Position numbers and translations under genes: made by a program. A DNA stretch of 64,000 nt. Source: Pseudomonadota bacterium. Its GTDB lineage: Bacteria; Pseudomonadota; Gammaproteobacteria; Steroidobacterales; Steroidobacteraceae. The stretch spans positions 1 through 64,000 of the forward strand of contig JAEWLQ010000085.1 in assembly GCA_023457495.1 (NCBI GenBank). The letters are read 5' to 3'. Positions 37,249 through 45,129 of this stretch are shown here, piece by piece (the first letter of the stretch is position 1; each line of letters starts with the position of its first letter). The notes below the pieces were generated by a model that worked only from the letters and a program-made list of their open reading frames with translations, did no database searches and was not told the DNA's origin.

Positions 37249-39446
37249 GCGCTCCGCTTGAGGTACAGCGCGGCGAGCGGCGGCAATCGGACTCGCAGCG
37301 CGTACGGGAAGCCGTGCACCTCGTGGGGAAAGGCCTCGTAGACACCCGCGCCGGCGAAACCCGAGCCGCCGAAGCCCGGATGGTCGGAGTCGAAGATCAC
37401 TGCATAGCGCCCGGGGTCCGGTACGCCTAACCAGTAGTCGTCACGCGGCACCGGCGTCGCGTTGAACACGCAGAGGATGGGGTCGTGGCCGTGCTCCTGG
37501 CGCAGGAAGGCGAACACACTCTCTTCCGCGTTGTGCAGGTCGCTCCAGCGGAAGCCACCCGCGTCGCAATCGCTGGCGTGGAACTGCGGCAGGCGGCGGT
37601 AAAGATTCGCGAGCTCGCGATTCAGGTCCGCCAGGCCGCGATGGTTTGGACTCGCGAGCAGCGGCCAGTCGAGTTGCTCGTGATCACGCCACTCGTGCCA
37701 CTGGCCGAATTCCGAGCCCATGAACATGAGTTTCTTGCCGGGATGTGCGGTCATGTAGGCCATGAACAGGCGGTAGTTGGCCCGCTTCTGCCATTCGTCG
37801 CCCGGCATCTTGTCGAGCAGCGAGCGCTTGCCGTGCACCACCTCGTCGTGCGAGATCGGCAACACGAAGTTCTCGCTCCAGGCGTACATGAACGAGAACG
37901 AGATCTTGTTGTGCTCGTGGCGGCGGTAAACAGGATCCTTCTCGAAGTAATGCAGCGTGTCGTTCATCCAGCCCATGTTCCATTTGAAGCTGAAGCCGAC
38001 GCCGCCCAGGTGGACGGGGCGCGACACCCCCGGGAACGCGGTGGATTCCTCGGCGATCGTCAGTACGCCCGGATGGTTGCCGTGCGCGACGGTGTTGAAC
38101 TCGCGCAGGAACGCGAGTGCCGCGAGGTTCTCGCGGCCGCCGTACTGGTTAGGCACCCACTCGCCTTCCTTGCGGCTGTAGTCCAGATAGAGCATCGAGG
38201 CAACCGCGTCCACGCGAAGACCATCGATGTGGTAACGCTCTAGCCAGTACAGCGCGTTCGCGACCAGGAAGTTCTTCACCTCGTGGCGGCCGTAGTTGAA
38301 GATCTTCGTGCCCCAGTCCATGTGTTCGCCCATTCGACTGTCCGCGTGCTCGTAGAGCGCGGAGCCGTCGAACTCGGCGAGGCCGTGGGAATCCTTCGGA
38401 AAGTGCGCCGGTACCCAGTCGAGGATGACGCCGATGCCCGCCTGGTGGCACTTGTCGACGAAGTACATGAAGTCCTTCGGCGAGCCGTAACGCGAGGTGG
38501 GCGCGTAGTAGCCGACCACCTGGTAGCCCCAACTACCGTCGAAGGGGTGCTCGGCGACGCCCATCAGCTCGATGTGCGTGTAGCCCATGTCGACGACGTA
38601 CGGGATCAACTGGTCGGCGGCTTCCTGCCAGGTGTAGAACGGCGGACGCCGGTCCCAGGCGTGTTTCCAGCTTCCGAGTTGCACTTCGTAGATGTTGATC
38701 GGGGAACGGCGCCAGTCGGTGTGACTGCGCGCATTCATCCAGGCGCTGTCGCCCCATGCGTAGCCGTCGAGGGAAGCGACGATCGAGGCGGTTTCCGGCC
38801 GCTTCTGCATGAAGAAACCGTAGGGGTCGGACTTGAGCAGGATGTCGTCGCGGCGCGTGCGGATCTCGTACTTGTAGGTTGCGCCCTCGCCGATGCCCGG
38901 CACGAACAGCTCCCAGACGCCTGAACTGCCGCGGGCCTGCATCGCGTGTTTGCGGCCGTCCCAGAGATTGAAATCGCCGACCACGCTCACGCGCTTGGCA
39001 TTCGGCGCCCAGACGGCGAAGTGTGTGCCCGCGACGCCGTCGCGGATGCGCAGGTGCGCGCCGAACTTGTTGTAGAGGCTGTAGTGCCGGCCTTCTCCGA
39101 ATAGATAGAGGTCGAAGTCGGTCAGCTCGTGCGAGAAGAAATACGTGTCGTGTTTGATGGCCTCGTGGCCGCCCTGGAAACGCACGCGCAACTTGTACGG
39201 CACCACCGGCCGGCGATGGCGGATGTTGCCTTCGAACAGCCCCGCGTCATGGATACGCTTGAGCTCAGTCGCTTTCGCGACGCCCTCGTCCTCCCAGAAC
39301 ACCGCGACCGATTCCGCCCCCGGCTCGAGCACCCGCACCACGCACAGCGGCGTATCGCCGGGCCGCGCGAACTCGTGATACCCGAGCAGCGACCGCGGCT
39401 CGTGGTGACTCGCGCTGATCAGCGCCCCAATCTCCGATTTTGTCAG
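37245..39446 (-). CDS. glgB: 1,4-alpha-glucan branching enzyme, start codon displaced by a repeat element
   Basis: GH13 branching enzyme forming alpha-1,6 links. Two N-terminal domains precede the barrel with GLRVDAVASMLYLDYSR (nucleophile), IAEESTAFPGVS (acid) and LPISHDEVVHGK. Family-like N-terminal sequence (SEIGALISASHHEPRSLLGYHEF) continues up to about 39446. In that frame there is no ATG, GTG or TTG before the stop TAG at 39477-39479, which lies in the MITE-like element. Options are CTG at 39446 (used here, 733 residues), ATT at 39458, or GTG at 39341, which would remove about 35 conserved residues. Confidence 0.88.
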   Translation of the reverse strand: MTKSEIGALISASHHEPRSLLGYHEFARPGDTPLCVVRVLEPGAESVAVFWEDEGVAKATELKRIHDAGLFEGNIRHRRPVVPYKLRVRFQGGHEAIKHDTYFFSHELTDFDLYLFGEGRHYSLYNKFGAHLRIRDGVAGTHFAVWAPNAKRVSVVGDFNLWDGRKHAMQARGSSGVWELFVPGIGEGATYKYEIRTRRDDILLKSDPYGFFMQKRPETASIVASLDGYAWGDSAWMNARSHTDWRRSPINIYEVQLGSWKHAWDRRPPFYTWQEAADQLIPYVVDMGYTHIELMGVAEHPFDGSWGYQVVGYYAPTSRYGSPKDFMYFVDKCHQAGIGVILDWVPAHFPKDSHGLAEFDGSALYEHADSRMGEHMDWGTKIFNYGRHEVKNFLVANALYWLERYHIDGLRVDAVASMLYLDYSRKEGEWVPNQYGGRENLAALAFLREFNTVAHGNHPGVLTIAEESTAFPGVSRPVHLGGVGFSFKWNMGWMNDTLHYFEKDPVYRRHEHNKISFSFMYAWSENFVLPISHDEVVHGKRSLLDKMPGDEWQKRANYRLFMAYMTAHPGKKLMFMGSEFGQWHEWRDHEQLDWPLLASPNHRGLADLNRELANLYRRLPQFHASDCDAGGFRWSDLHNAEESVFAFLRQEHGHDPILCVFNATPVPRDDYWLGVPDPGRYAVIFDSDHPGFGGSGFAGAGVYEAFPHEVHGFPYALRVRLPPLAALYLKRSA

Positions 39447-39454
39447 CTTGCCTT

Positions 39455-39576
39455 TAATGGGGACATTCCTCGTTTCCTAGAAAAAGGGGACAGACCTGCC
39501 CGCGGCCTGCCCCATCACACTTCAATTCTCCTGAGGCCTGTCCCCGTTTGCTAGGAAACGAGGAATGTCCCCATTA
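39455..39576. repeat. MITE/REP-like element with 26-bp perfect terminal inverted repeats
   Basis: Bases 39455-39480 are the exact reverse complement of 39551-39576. Each outer end contains ATGGGGACATTCC. Inside lies a second, imperfect inverted pair around GGGGACAG (39487-39494) and CTGTCCCC (39538-39545). The approximately 122-base element carries no gene. It supplies the glgP stop codon (39574-39576) and runs into the 5' end of glgB. The GGGGAC core links it to the shorter REP copies at 3.9 and 15.7 kb. Probably mobilised in trans by a RAYT or related transposase (inference). Confidence 0.9.
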
Positions 39577-42036
39577 CATCACCGAGCGGATTTTCCAGAT
39601 GCGGTCGGCGTATTCGCGGACGCTGCGGTCGCTCGAGAAGGGGCCCATCGATACCGTGTTGAGCACGGCCTTGCGGCTCCATTCCTCGTGATTGCGGTAC
39701 AGCGTGTCGACGCGGTCCTGCGCTTCGCAGTAGGCGGCGAAATCGGCGAGCACCAGGAACGGCTCGCCGTCCGACGTCAATCTATCCACCACCAGCCTCG
39801 CATGATCGCCCTCGCCGAAGGCGCCGTTGCGGATCATGTCGAGCGTGTTCGCGAGCTCCGGATTCGCCGCGACGATCTCGCGCGGCCGGTAACCCTCCGC
39901 GCGCCGCGCCTCGACCTCATCCGCGGTCATGCCGAAGATGAAGATGTTCTCCGGCCCCACCGCATCGCGGATCTCGATGTTCGCGCCATCGAGCGTGCCG
40001 ATGGTCAGCGCGCCGTTCAGCGCGAGCTTCATGTTGCCGGTGCCCGACGCCTCCATGCCCGCCGTCGAGATCTGCTGCGACAGGTCCGCCGCCGGCATGA
40101 TGAGCTGTGCGAGCGACACGTCGTAGTCCGGCAGATAGACGCATTTCAACTTCGTCAGCGTCACCGGATCCTGGTTGATCTTCGTCGACGCATTGTTGAT
40201 GAGCCGGATGATCGCCTTCGCCATCACGTAGCCTGGCGCGGCCTTGCCCGCGAACATCGTCGTGCGCGGCACCCACGGCTCATCCGGCTTCGCCTTGATC
40301 CGGTTGTAGCGCGTGATCACGTACAGGATGTTCAGCAGCTGCCGCTTGTATTCGTGGATGCGCTTCACCTGCACGTCGAACAGCGTGTCCACGCTGATGT
40401 CGATCCCGGTGCGCCGGTCCACTTCCTCCGCCAGCGCGATCTTGTTGTGCCGCTTGATGTCGCGGAACTGCGCGCGGAAATGCGGATCGTCCGCCGCCCA
40501 GCGCAGCCGCTCGAGCTCCTCGAGATCGTTCTCCCAGGCCGAACCCAGCCGTTCCGTCAGCAGCCTCGACAGCCGCACGTTGGACTGTTTCAACCAGCGC
40601 CGCACCGTGATGCCGTTCGTCACGTTCGTGAAACGGTCCGGATACATCTGCGCGAAGCCCGAGAAGATGGTCTTCTGCATCAGCTCCGAATGTAGTTTGG
40701 CGACGCCGTTCACCTTGTGAGAGCCGACAACCGCCAGGTGCGCCATGCGCACGCGCCGCCCGTGGTGCTCACCGATGATCGACAACGTGGTCTTCGCCGC
40801 CCCATCTCCCTTGAAGCGCTTCTCGACCTCGAGCAGGAACTCCTCGTTGATGCGATAGATGATCTCGAGGTGCCGCGGCAGGAACCGCTCGAAGAATTCC
40901 ACCGGCCAGGTTTCCAGCGCCTCCGGCAGCAACGTGTGGTTCGTGTAACCAAACACCCTGCGGCAGATTTCCCAAGCATCCGCCCACATCATGTCGTACT
41001 GGTCGACCAGCAGCCGCATCAGCTCCGGAATTGCGAGCGTCGGATGCGTGTCGTTCAACTGCACCGCGAGCGCCGCGGGCAATTCCTCGAGCGTGCGCTC
41101 CTCGGCCAGGTGCGTGGCGAGCATGTCCTGCACGCTCGCGCTCACGAAAAAGTACTGCTGCTTGAAGCGCAGCTCCTTGCCCTGCGGCGTCGAATCGTCC
41201 GGATACAACACGCGCGAGAGATTCTTCGCGTCTACCTGATCGCGCACCGCGGCCGAGTAGTCGCCCGCGTTGAAGTTCTCGATGTGGAACGGCTGCAGCG
41301 CGCGGCCCGACCACAGGCGCAGATGGTTCACCGTCGGCGAGCGATTGCCCGGCACGAGCTGATCGAATCCCACCGCGAGGATGTCCTGCGTCTCTATCCA
41401 CCGCGAACGCTCGATCCCGTTCACTTCGTGCGCCTTGATGACCCGTCCGCCGAACCGCACGATGTAGCGCGCATCCGAGCGCGGCGTCTCCCACACGTTG
41501 TGCAATCGCAGCCAGGTGCTCGCGGATTCGCGCTGGCCGCCATGGTCGTCGATGGACTGCGTGAAGATGCCGTAGTCGTAACGGATGCCATAACCCGTCG
41601 CCGGGTATTGCAGCGTCGCGAGCGAATCGAGGAAACACGCGGCGAGTCGCCCGAGACCGCCATTGCCGAGGCCCGGATCCACTTCGAGCGCGACCACCGC
41701 GTCGAAATCGTGTCCCATGCTGGCCACGGCCGCGCGCGCCTCGTCGATCAACTCCCCGTCGATGCTCGAGAGCGCGTTGACCAGCGAGCGGCCCGGCAGA
41801 TATTCCACCGAGAGATAACACAGCCGCTTCACGCGGGCCCGCGCCACGCGCCGCTGGGTGCCTAACCAGCGCGCGGACAATTCTTCTCTGATCGCGAGTG
41901 ATAACGCGTCGTATATGTCTCGGGGCGTCGCGGTCTCCGGCTCCTTGCCGAGCGAACGCGTGAGCCGGTCATAAATCGCGGCACGCAGGCTTCCGCGCCG
42001 CAGGATTGCGCCCGTAACGAGCGGCTCGTTCAACAC
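39574..42036 (-). CDS. glgP: Glycogen/alpha-glucan phosphorylase
   Basis: An 820-residue PLP enzyme releasing glucose-1-phosphate from glycogen chain ends, the length of E. coli GlgP. Features are YLSVEYLPGRSLVNAL, GLGNGGLGRLAACFLDSLAT, the PLP-lysine region AAPGYVMAKAIIRLINN, and EASGTGNMKLALNGALTIGTLDGANIEI. It is first of the glycogen operon, separated from glgB only by the repeat element, whose end provides its stop codon. Confidence 0.96.
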   Translation of the reverse strand: MLNEPLVTGAILRRGSLRAAIYDRLTRSLGKEPETATPRDIYDALSLAIREELSARWLGTQRRVARARVKRLCYLSVEYLPGRSLVNALSSIDGELIDEARAAVASMGHDFDAVVALEVDPGLGNGGLGRLAACFLDSLATLQYPATGYGIRYDYGIFTQSIDDHGGQRESASTWLRLHNVWETPRSDARYIVRFGGRVIKAHEVNGIERSRWIETQDILAVGFDQLVPGNRSPTVNHLRLWSGRALQPFHIENFNAGDYSAAVRDQVDAKNLSRVLYPDDSTPQGKELRFKQQYFFVSASVQDMLATHLAEERTLEELPAALAVQLNDTHPTLAIPELMRLLVDQYDMMWADAWEICRRVFGYTNHTLLPEALETWPVEFFERFLPRHLEIIYRINEEFLLEVEKRFKGDGAAKTTLSIIGEHHGRRVRMAHLAVVGSHKVNGVAKLHSELMQKTIFSGFAQMYPDRFTNVTNGITVRRWLKQSNVRLSRLLTERLGSAWENDLEELERLRWAADDPHFRAQFRDIKRHNKIALAEEVDRRTGIDISVDTLFDVQVKRIHEYKRQLLNILYVITRYNRIKAKPDEPWVPRTTMFAGKAAPGYVMAKAIIRLINNASTKINQDPVTLTKLKCVYLPDYDVSLAQLIMPAADLSQQISTAGMEASGTGNMKLALNGALTIGTLDGANIEIRDAVGPENIFIFGMTADEVEARRAEGYRPREIVAANPELANTLDMIRNGAFGEGDHARLVVDRLTSDGEPFLVLADFAAYCEAQDRVDTLYRNHEEWSRKAVLNTVSMGPFSSDRSVREYADRIWKIRSVM

Positions 42037-42229
42037 TTGGCTCTACCTTCCTCTCTTCGACGAGACATTTCAGGACATTTCGGATGACGCTGCCGACATT
42101 CCATGCAAGAAGCATGTCCGTCGCCAGAGACCGGTATCATATGCAGCTCGCGCCGGGGGGCACAGACTACCAAGATTGCTTGGTGTGACTTTCGCGCGCT
42201 GCACCACATTGGCTTCGAGTACACGCGGA
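42037..42229. promoter_or_regulatory. Divergent region between glgP and ppgK
   Basis: 193 bases presumably holding promoters for both directions. GACATTTC occurs twice exactly ten bases apart (42064-42071 and 42074-42081), one helical turn, close to the glgP start, which could be an activator or repressor half-site pair. This is only a positional argument. Confidence 0.3.
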
Positions 42230-43009
42230 ATGCACCGACAAGCAATCGGCATCGATATCGGCGGCTCCTCCATCAAGGCGGCCGTGGTCGACCTCACAAA
42301 GGGCAGCCTCGTCGGCGAACGCCGGTCGGTGCCCTCGCCGGCCATGTCCGCCGTGAGCGAGATGATGCATGCCATGGCGGATGCCGTGCCCGAGGCCACC
42401 GAGAACCTATCCGCGGGCGTCACGTTCCCTGGCGTCGTGGTCGGCGGCACGGTGTACACCGCGGCCAACGTCGCGAAGTCCTGGATCGGCCAGCCGCTCG
42501 CCGATCCCGCCGCCGCCAAGCTCAATCGCAAGGTCGTCGCCATCAATGACGCCGACGCCGCGGGCCTCGCCGAGGTGCACTTCGGCGCCGCGCGCGACGT
42601 GAAAGGAACCGTGCTCGTGCTCGCACTCGGCACCGGCATCGGCAGCGCGCTGTTCCTCGACGGCCAGCTCGTGCCGAACACCGAGTTCGGCCACCTCGAA
42701 TTCGACGGCATGGAAGCCGAGGCGCGCGCCTCGGGCCGTGCGCGCATGGAACGCAAACTCGCGTGGTCCGACTACATGAGCGAGCTGTCGTACGTGCTGA
42801 CCCGCATGCATGCGTTGTTGTGGCCGGATCTCATCCTGCTGTGCGGCGGCATCACCGCGGACCATCCCAATCTGGTCGACGACCTCAAGGTTCCGACGAA
42901 GCTCAAACTGGGCTCGCTGCGCGCGGATGCCGGCATCGTCGGCGCCGCGCTGGCCACCACGCTGCGCGAAGGCGTGTGGATCAAGGAGTCCAAGGCCCCG
43001 GGCAAATAG
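42230..43009 (+). CDS. ppgK: Polyphosphate glucokinase (ROK family)
   Basis: A 259-residue ROK-family sugar kinase. AIGIDIGGSSIKAAVVDL is the phosphate motif, VVAINDADAAGLAE carries the catalytic Asp, LALGTGIGSALFLDGQLVPNTEFGHLEF is strongly typical of strictly polyphosphate/ATP glucokinases of the PpgK group, and a GVTFPGVVVGG segment precedes these. It would phosphorylate free glucose using polyphosphate. The lack of the CxCGxxGCxE zinc motif separates it from NagC/GlcK-type ROK proteins. Position divergent from glgP fits a role in glucose released by debranching. Confidence 0.88.
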   Translation: MHRQAIGIDIGGSSIKAAVVDLTKGSLVGERRSVPSPAMSAVSEMMHAMADAVPEATENLSAGVTFPGVVVGGTVYTAANVAKSWIGQPLADPAAAKLNRKVVAINDADAAGLAEVHFGAARDVKGTVLVLALGTGIGSALFLDGQLVPNTEFGHLEFDGMEAEARASGRARMERKLAWSDYMSELSYVLTRMHALLWPDLILLCGGITADHPNLVDDLKVPTKLKLGSLRADAGIVGAALATTLREGVWIKESKAPGK

Positions 43010-43119
43010 TTGCCGGGCGGCCGGAAACCCTTCACAGATTCGGACGTGTAACCGGCCGCAAGCCAAACCTGCGGACGGCGCAACTTGTCTGACGCCGGCC
43101 ATTAGGCTAACAACGTGCA

Positions 43120-44259
43120 ATGGCCGCACGCCCGAAACTCCAGGTCCTCTGCGTCGACGACGAACCCAGCGTCGTCGAGGCCGTGTGCGCCGTGCTGTCC
43201 GAGGAATACGACGCACAGGTCGCCACCAGCGCCGCGCAGGCGCTGCAGAAGGTCAACGAGATGGAGCGGCTCGCCGTCGTCGTCTCCGACATGCGCATGC
43301 CCGCGATGGACGGCGCCACCCTGCTTCACGAGGTCATGCTGCGTCGCCCCGATGTCACGCGCATCCTGCTGACCGGTGATTCCGGCCGCGACCTTGCCGT
43401 CGAGGCCGTGAACAAGGGACAGATTTTCCGCTTCCTCACCAAGCCCGTCGTCGTGAAGGACATCCGGCACGCGGTCGAGGCTGGGGTCATCCAGTACCGC
43501 CTGGTGCACGCTGAGCGCGCCGTGTTGCAGGAGACGCTGATCGGTTGCATCCGCTCGCTGATGGAAGTGCTCGCGATCGCGAATCCGTCCGCGTTCGGCC
43601 GGGCCGAGCGCATCAAGCGCATCGCCATGGAATGTTCGGCGCGCTTCGCCTGCACCGACTACTGGCAGCTCGAGGCCGCGGCGCTGCTCTCGCAGGTGGG
43701 CTTCGTCGCGCTGCCGCCGCCGCTGATCGAAAAGCTGCACGATGGCGTGACGCTGACGCCCGAGGAACTGCAGCAGGTGGGCTCGGTGCCCAACATCGCG
43801 CACAAACTACTCGACCACATTCCCCGCATGGAGCCGGTCATCCAGATTCTCGATGCGCTGACATGGCCGGACCAGCGGCTCTCGGCGATGCATGACGGCA
43901 TCGTCGGGCTCGGCGCGAAGATCCTGGGCTCCGCGCTCGAGTTCGAATCGCAGATCGCGCAGGGCAAGACGAACGACGATGCCTTCGAGTTCCTGCACGG
44001 CCGCGTGAATCGTTACGGCGAGAAAGTGATCCAGGCGCTCGAGAAGTGCCTGTCGACCCGCTGGCACGCGGGCGAAAGCATGGAAGTCTCGCTGCGCAAC
44101 GTGCGCCCGGGCATGATGATCCTCGACGAGGCGCGCCGTCAGAATGGCATGCTCGTCATCCCCCGAGGCGCGGAGGTCACCAAGACCTTCCTGCAGCGCA
44201 TCGAACACATCGCGCCTGATCTGCTCGATACCCGGGTGCGCGTGCGCCTGGGCAGTTGA
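43120..44259 (+). CDS. Response regulator with degenerate HD-GYP output domain
   Basis: A 379-residue protein. Residues 6-125 are an intact receiver domain (acidic pocket Asp13/Asp14, phospho-acceptor Asp57 in VVSDMRMP, Lys108 in FLTKP). Residues about 150-290 follow the HD-GYP layout (AERIKRIAMECSARF, then LLSQVGFVALPPPLIEKLHDGVTLTPEELQQV, then AHKLLDHIPRMEPV). The HD dyad is replaced by Ser-Gln and the HHE/GYP motifs are lost, so cyclic-di-GMP hydrolysis is unlikely. A C-terminal beta-rich domain (LRNVRPGMMILDEARRQNGMLVIPRGAEVT) follows. No histidine kinase is adjacent. A GC-rich hairpin follows the stop. Confidence 0.85.
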   Translation: MAARPKLQVLCVDDEPSVVEAVCAVLSEEYDAQVATSAAQALQKVNEMERLAVVVSDMRMPAMDGATLLHEVMLRRPDVTRILLTGDSGRDLAVEAVNKGQIFRFLTKPVVVKDIRHAVEAGVIQYRLVHAERAVLQETLIGCIRSLMEVLAIANPSAFGRAERIKRIAMECSARFACTDYWQLEAAALLSQVGFVALPPPLIEKLHDGVTLTPEELQQVGSVPNIAHKLLDHIPRMEPVIQILDALTWPDQRLSAMHDGIVGLGAKILGSALEFESQIAQGKTNDDAFEFLHGRVNRYGEKVIQALEKCLSTRWHAGESMEVSLRNVRPGMMILDEARRQNGMLVIPRGAEVTKTFLQRIEHIAPDLLDTRVRVRLGS

Positions 44260-44399
44260 CAGCCGGCGCCCCGTGCGGGGCGTGCACGATTCCTACAAGG
44301 ATGTTAGCCGACCGGCTTGCAGCGCCGGCGCGACAACCCTAACAAACTTCTCCGCCAGAAGGGCCGCACGTACGGCTCTGTCAGAGGAAGGAGAAAACG

Positions 44400-44999
44400 A
44401 TGCGTCAATACAAGTTGATTCTGCCGCTGGTCGCGGTCCTGGCCCTTGCCGCCGGCTGCTCACAGCAGAAGTCCAACGCCACGAAGGCGCTGGAGGGGGT
44501 CGAAACTTCACTCGCCGCGATCAAGGAAGACGCCGCGCGTTATGCGCCCGAGGGCCTCAAGGTCGTCGAGTCCAACATCGCGCGGCTCAAGACGAGCCTG
44601 GAGAACAAGGAATACGACGACGTGATTGCCGGCGCGCCACAGCTGCAGAAGGCCGTGGACTCGCTCGGTTCCGCGATCGAATCCGGCAAGGAACAGCTCC
44701 GCGCCGCGACCGCCGCCGCCACCACCGAGTGGGAATCGCTGAGCGTCGAAGTGCCGAAGATGGTCGACACCATCCAGGCGCGCGTCGATGAGCTCTCCAA
44801 GAAGAAGCGCCTGCCCTGGGGCATCGACAAGGACGAGTTCGCGGGCGCCAAGGCGGGACTCGAAACGATGAAGGCGCAGTGGGCCGAGGCGACCGATGAG
44901 TTCAAGTCGGGCGACAAGGTCGATGCCGCGCAGAAGGCGAAGTCGGTGAAGGGAATGGGCGTGGAGATCAGCGAGAAGCTGAAGATCGACAAGGCTTGA
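44400..44999 (+). CDS. Lipoprotein, helical, paralogue of the one at 46795
   Basis: A 199-residue protein with a lipoprotein signal ending LALAAGC (Cys20). The rest is almost entirely helical and charged (KALEGVETSLAAIKEDAARYAPEGLKVVESNIARLKTSLENKEYDDVIAGAPQLQKAVDSL), resembling periplasmic coiled-coil lipoproteins. About a third of positions match the 197-residue protein at 46795, including TEWESLSVEVPKMVDTIQARVDEL versus THEWNALNTEVPQAVEAIQARVDSL. AGGAAGGAG lies just before the ATG. A clean terminator follows. Function unknown. Confidence 0.85.
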   Translation: MRQYKLILPLVAVLALAAGCSQQKSNATKALEGVETSLAAIKEDAARYAPEGLKVVESNIARLKTSLENKEYDDVIAGAPQLQKAVDSLGSAIESGKEQLRAATAAATTEWESLSVEVPKMVDTIQARVDELSKKKRLPWGIDKDEFAGAKAGLETMKAQWAEATDEFKSGDKVDAAQKAKSVKGMGVEISEKLKIDKA

Positions 45000-45020
45000 G
45001 CTGATCGGAGCGCTGGAATG

Positions 45021-45049
45021 AAGGCCGCGGCGACGAGCCGCGGCCTTTT
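45021..45049 (+). terminator. Intrinsic terminator after the first lipoprotein gene
   Basis: An 11-base stem (AAGGCCGCGGC / GCCGCGGCCTT) with a five-base loop (45032-45036) and a short T run (45046-45049), 21 bases after the stop codon. Confidence 0.85.
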
Positions 45050-45129
45050 CACGTCTCGCGCGCAAATCGGCTCAACGTCCCATGGCAGTGCCTTGGCTGC
45101 CTCCTTAGAAGTCTCTTAGGAGGAAAGTT

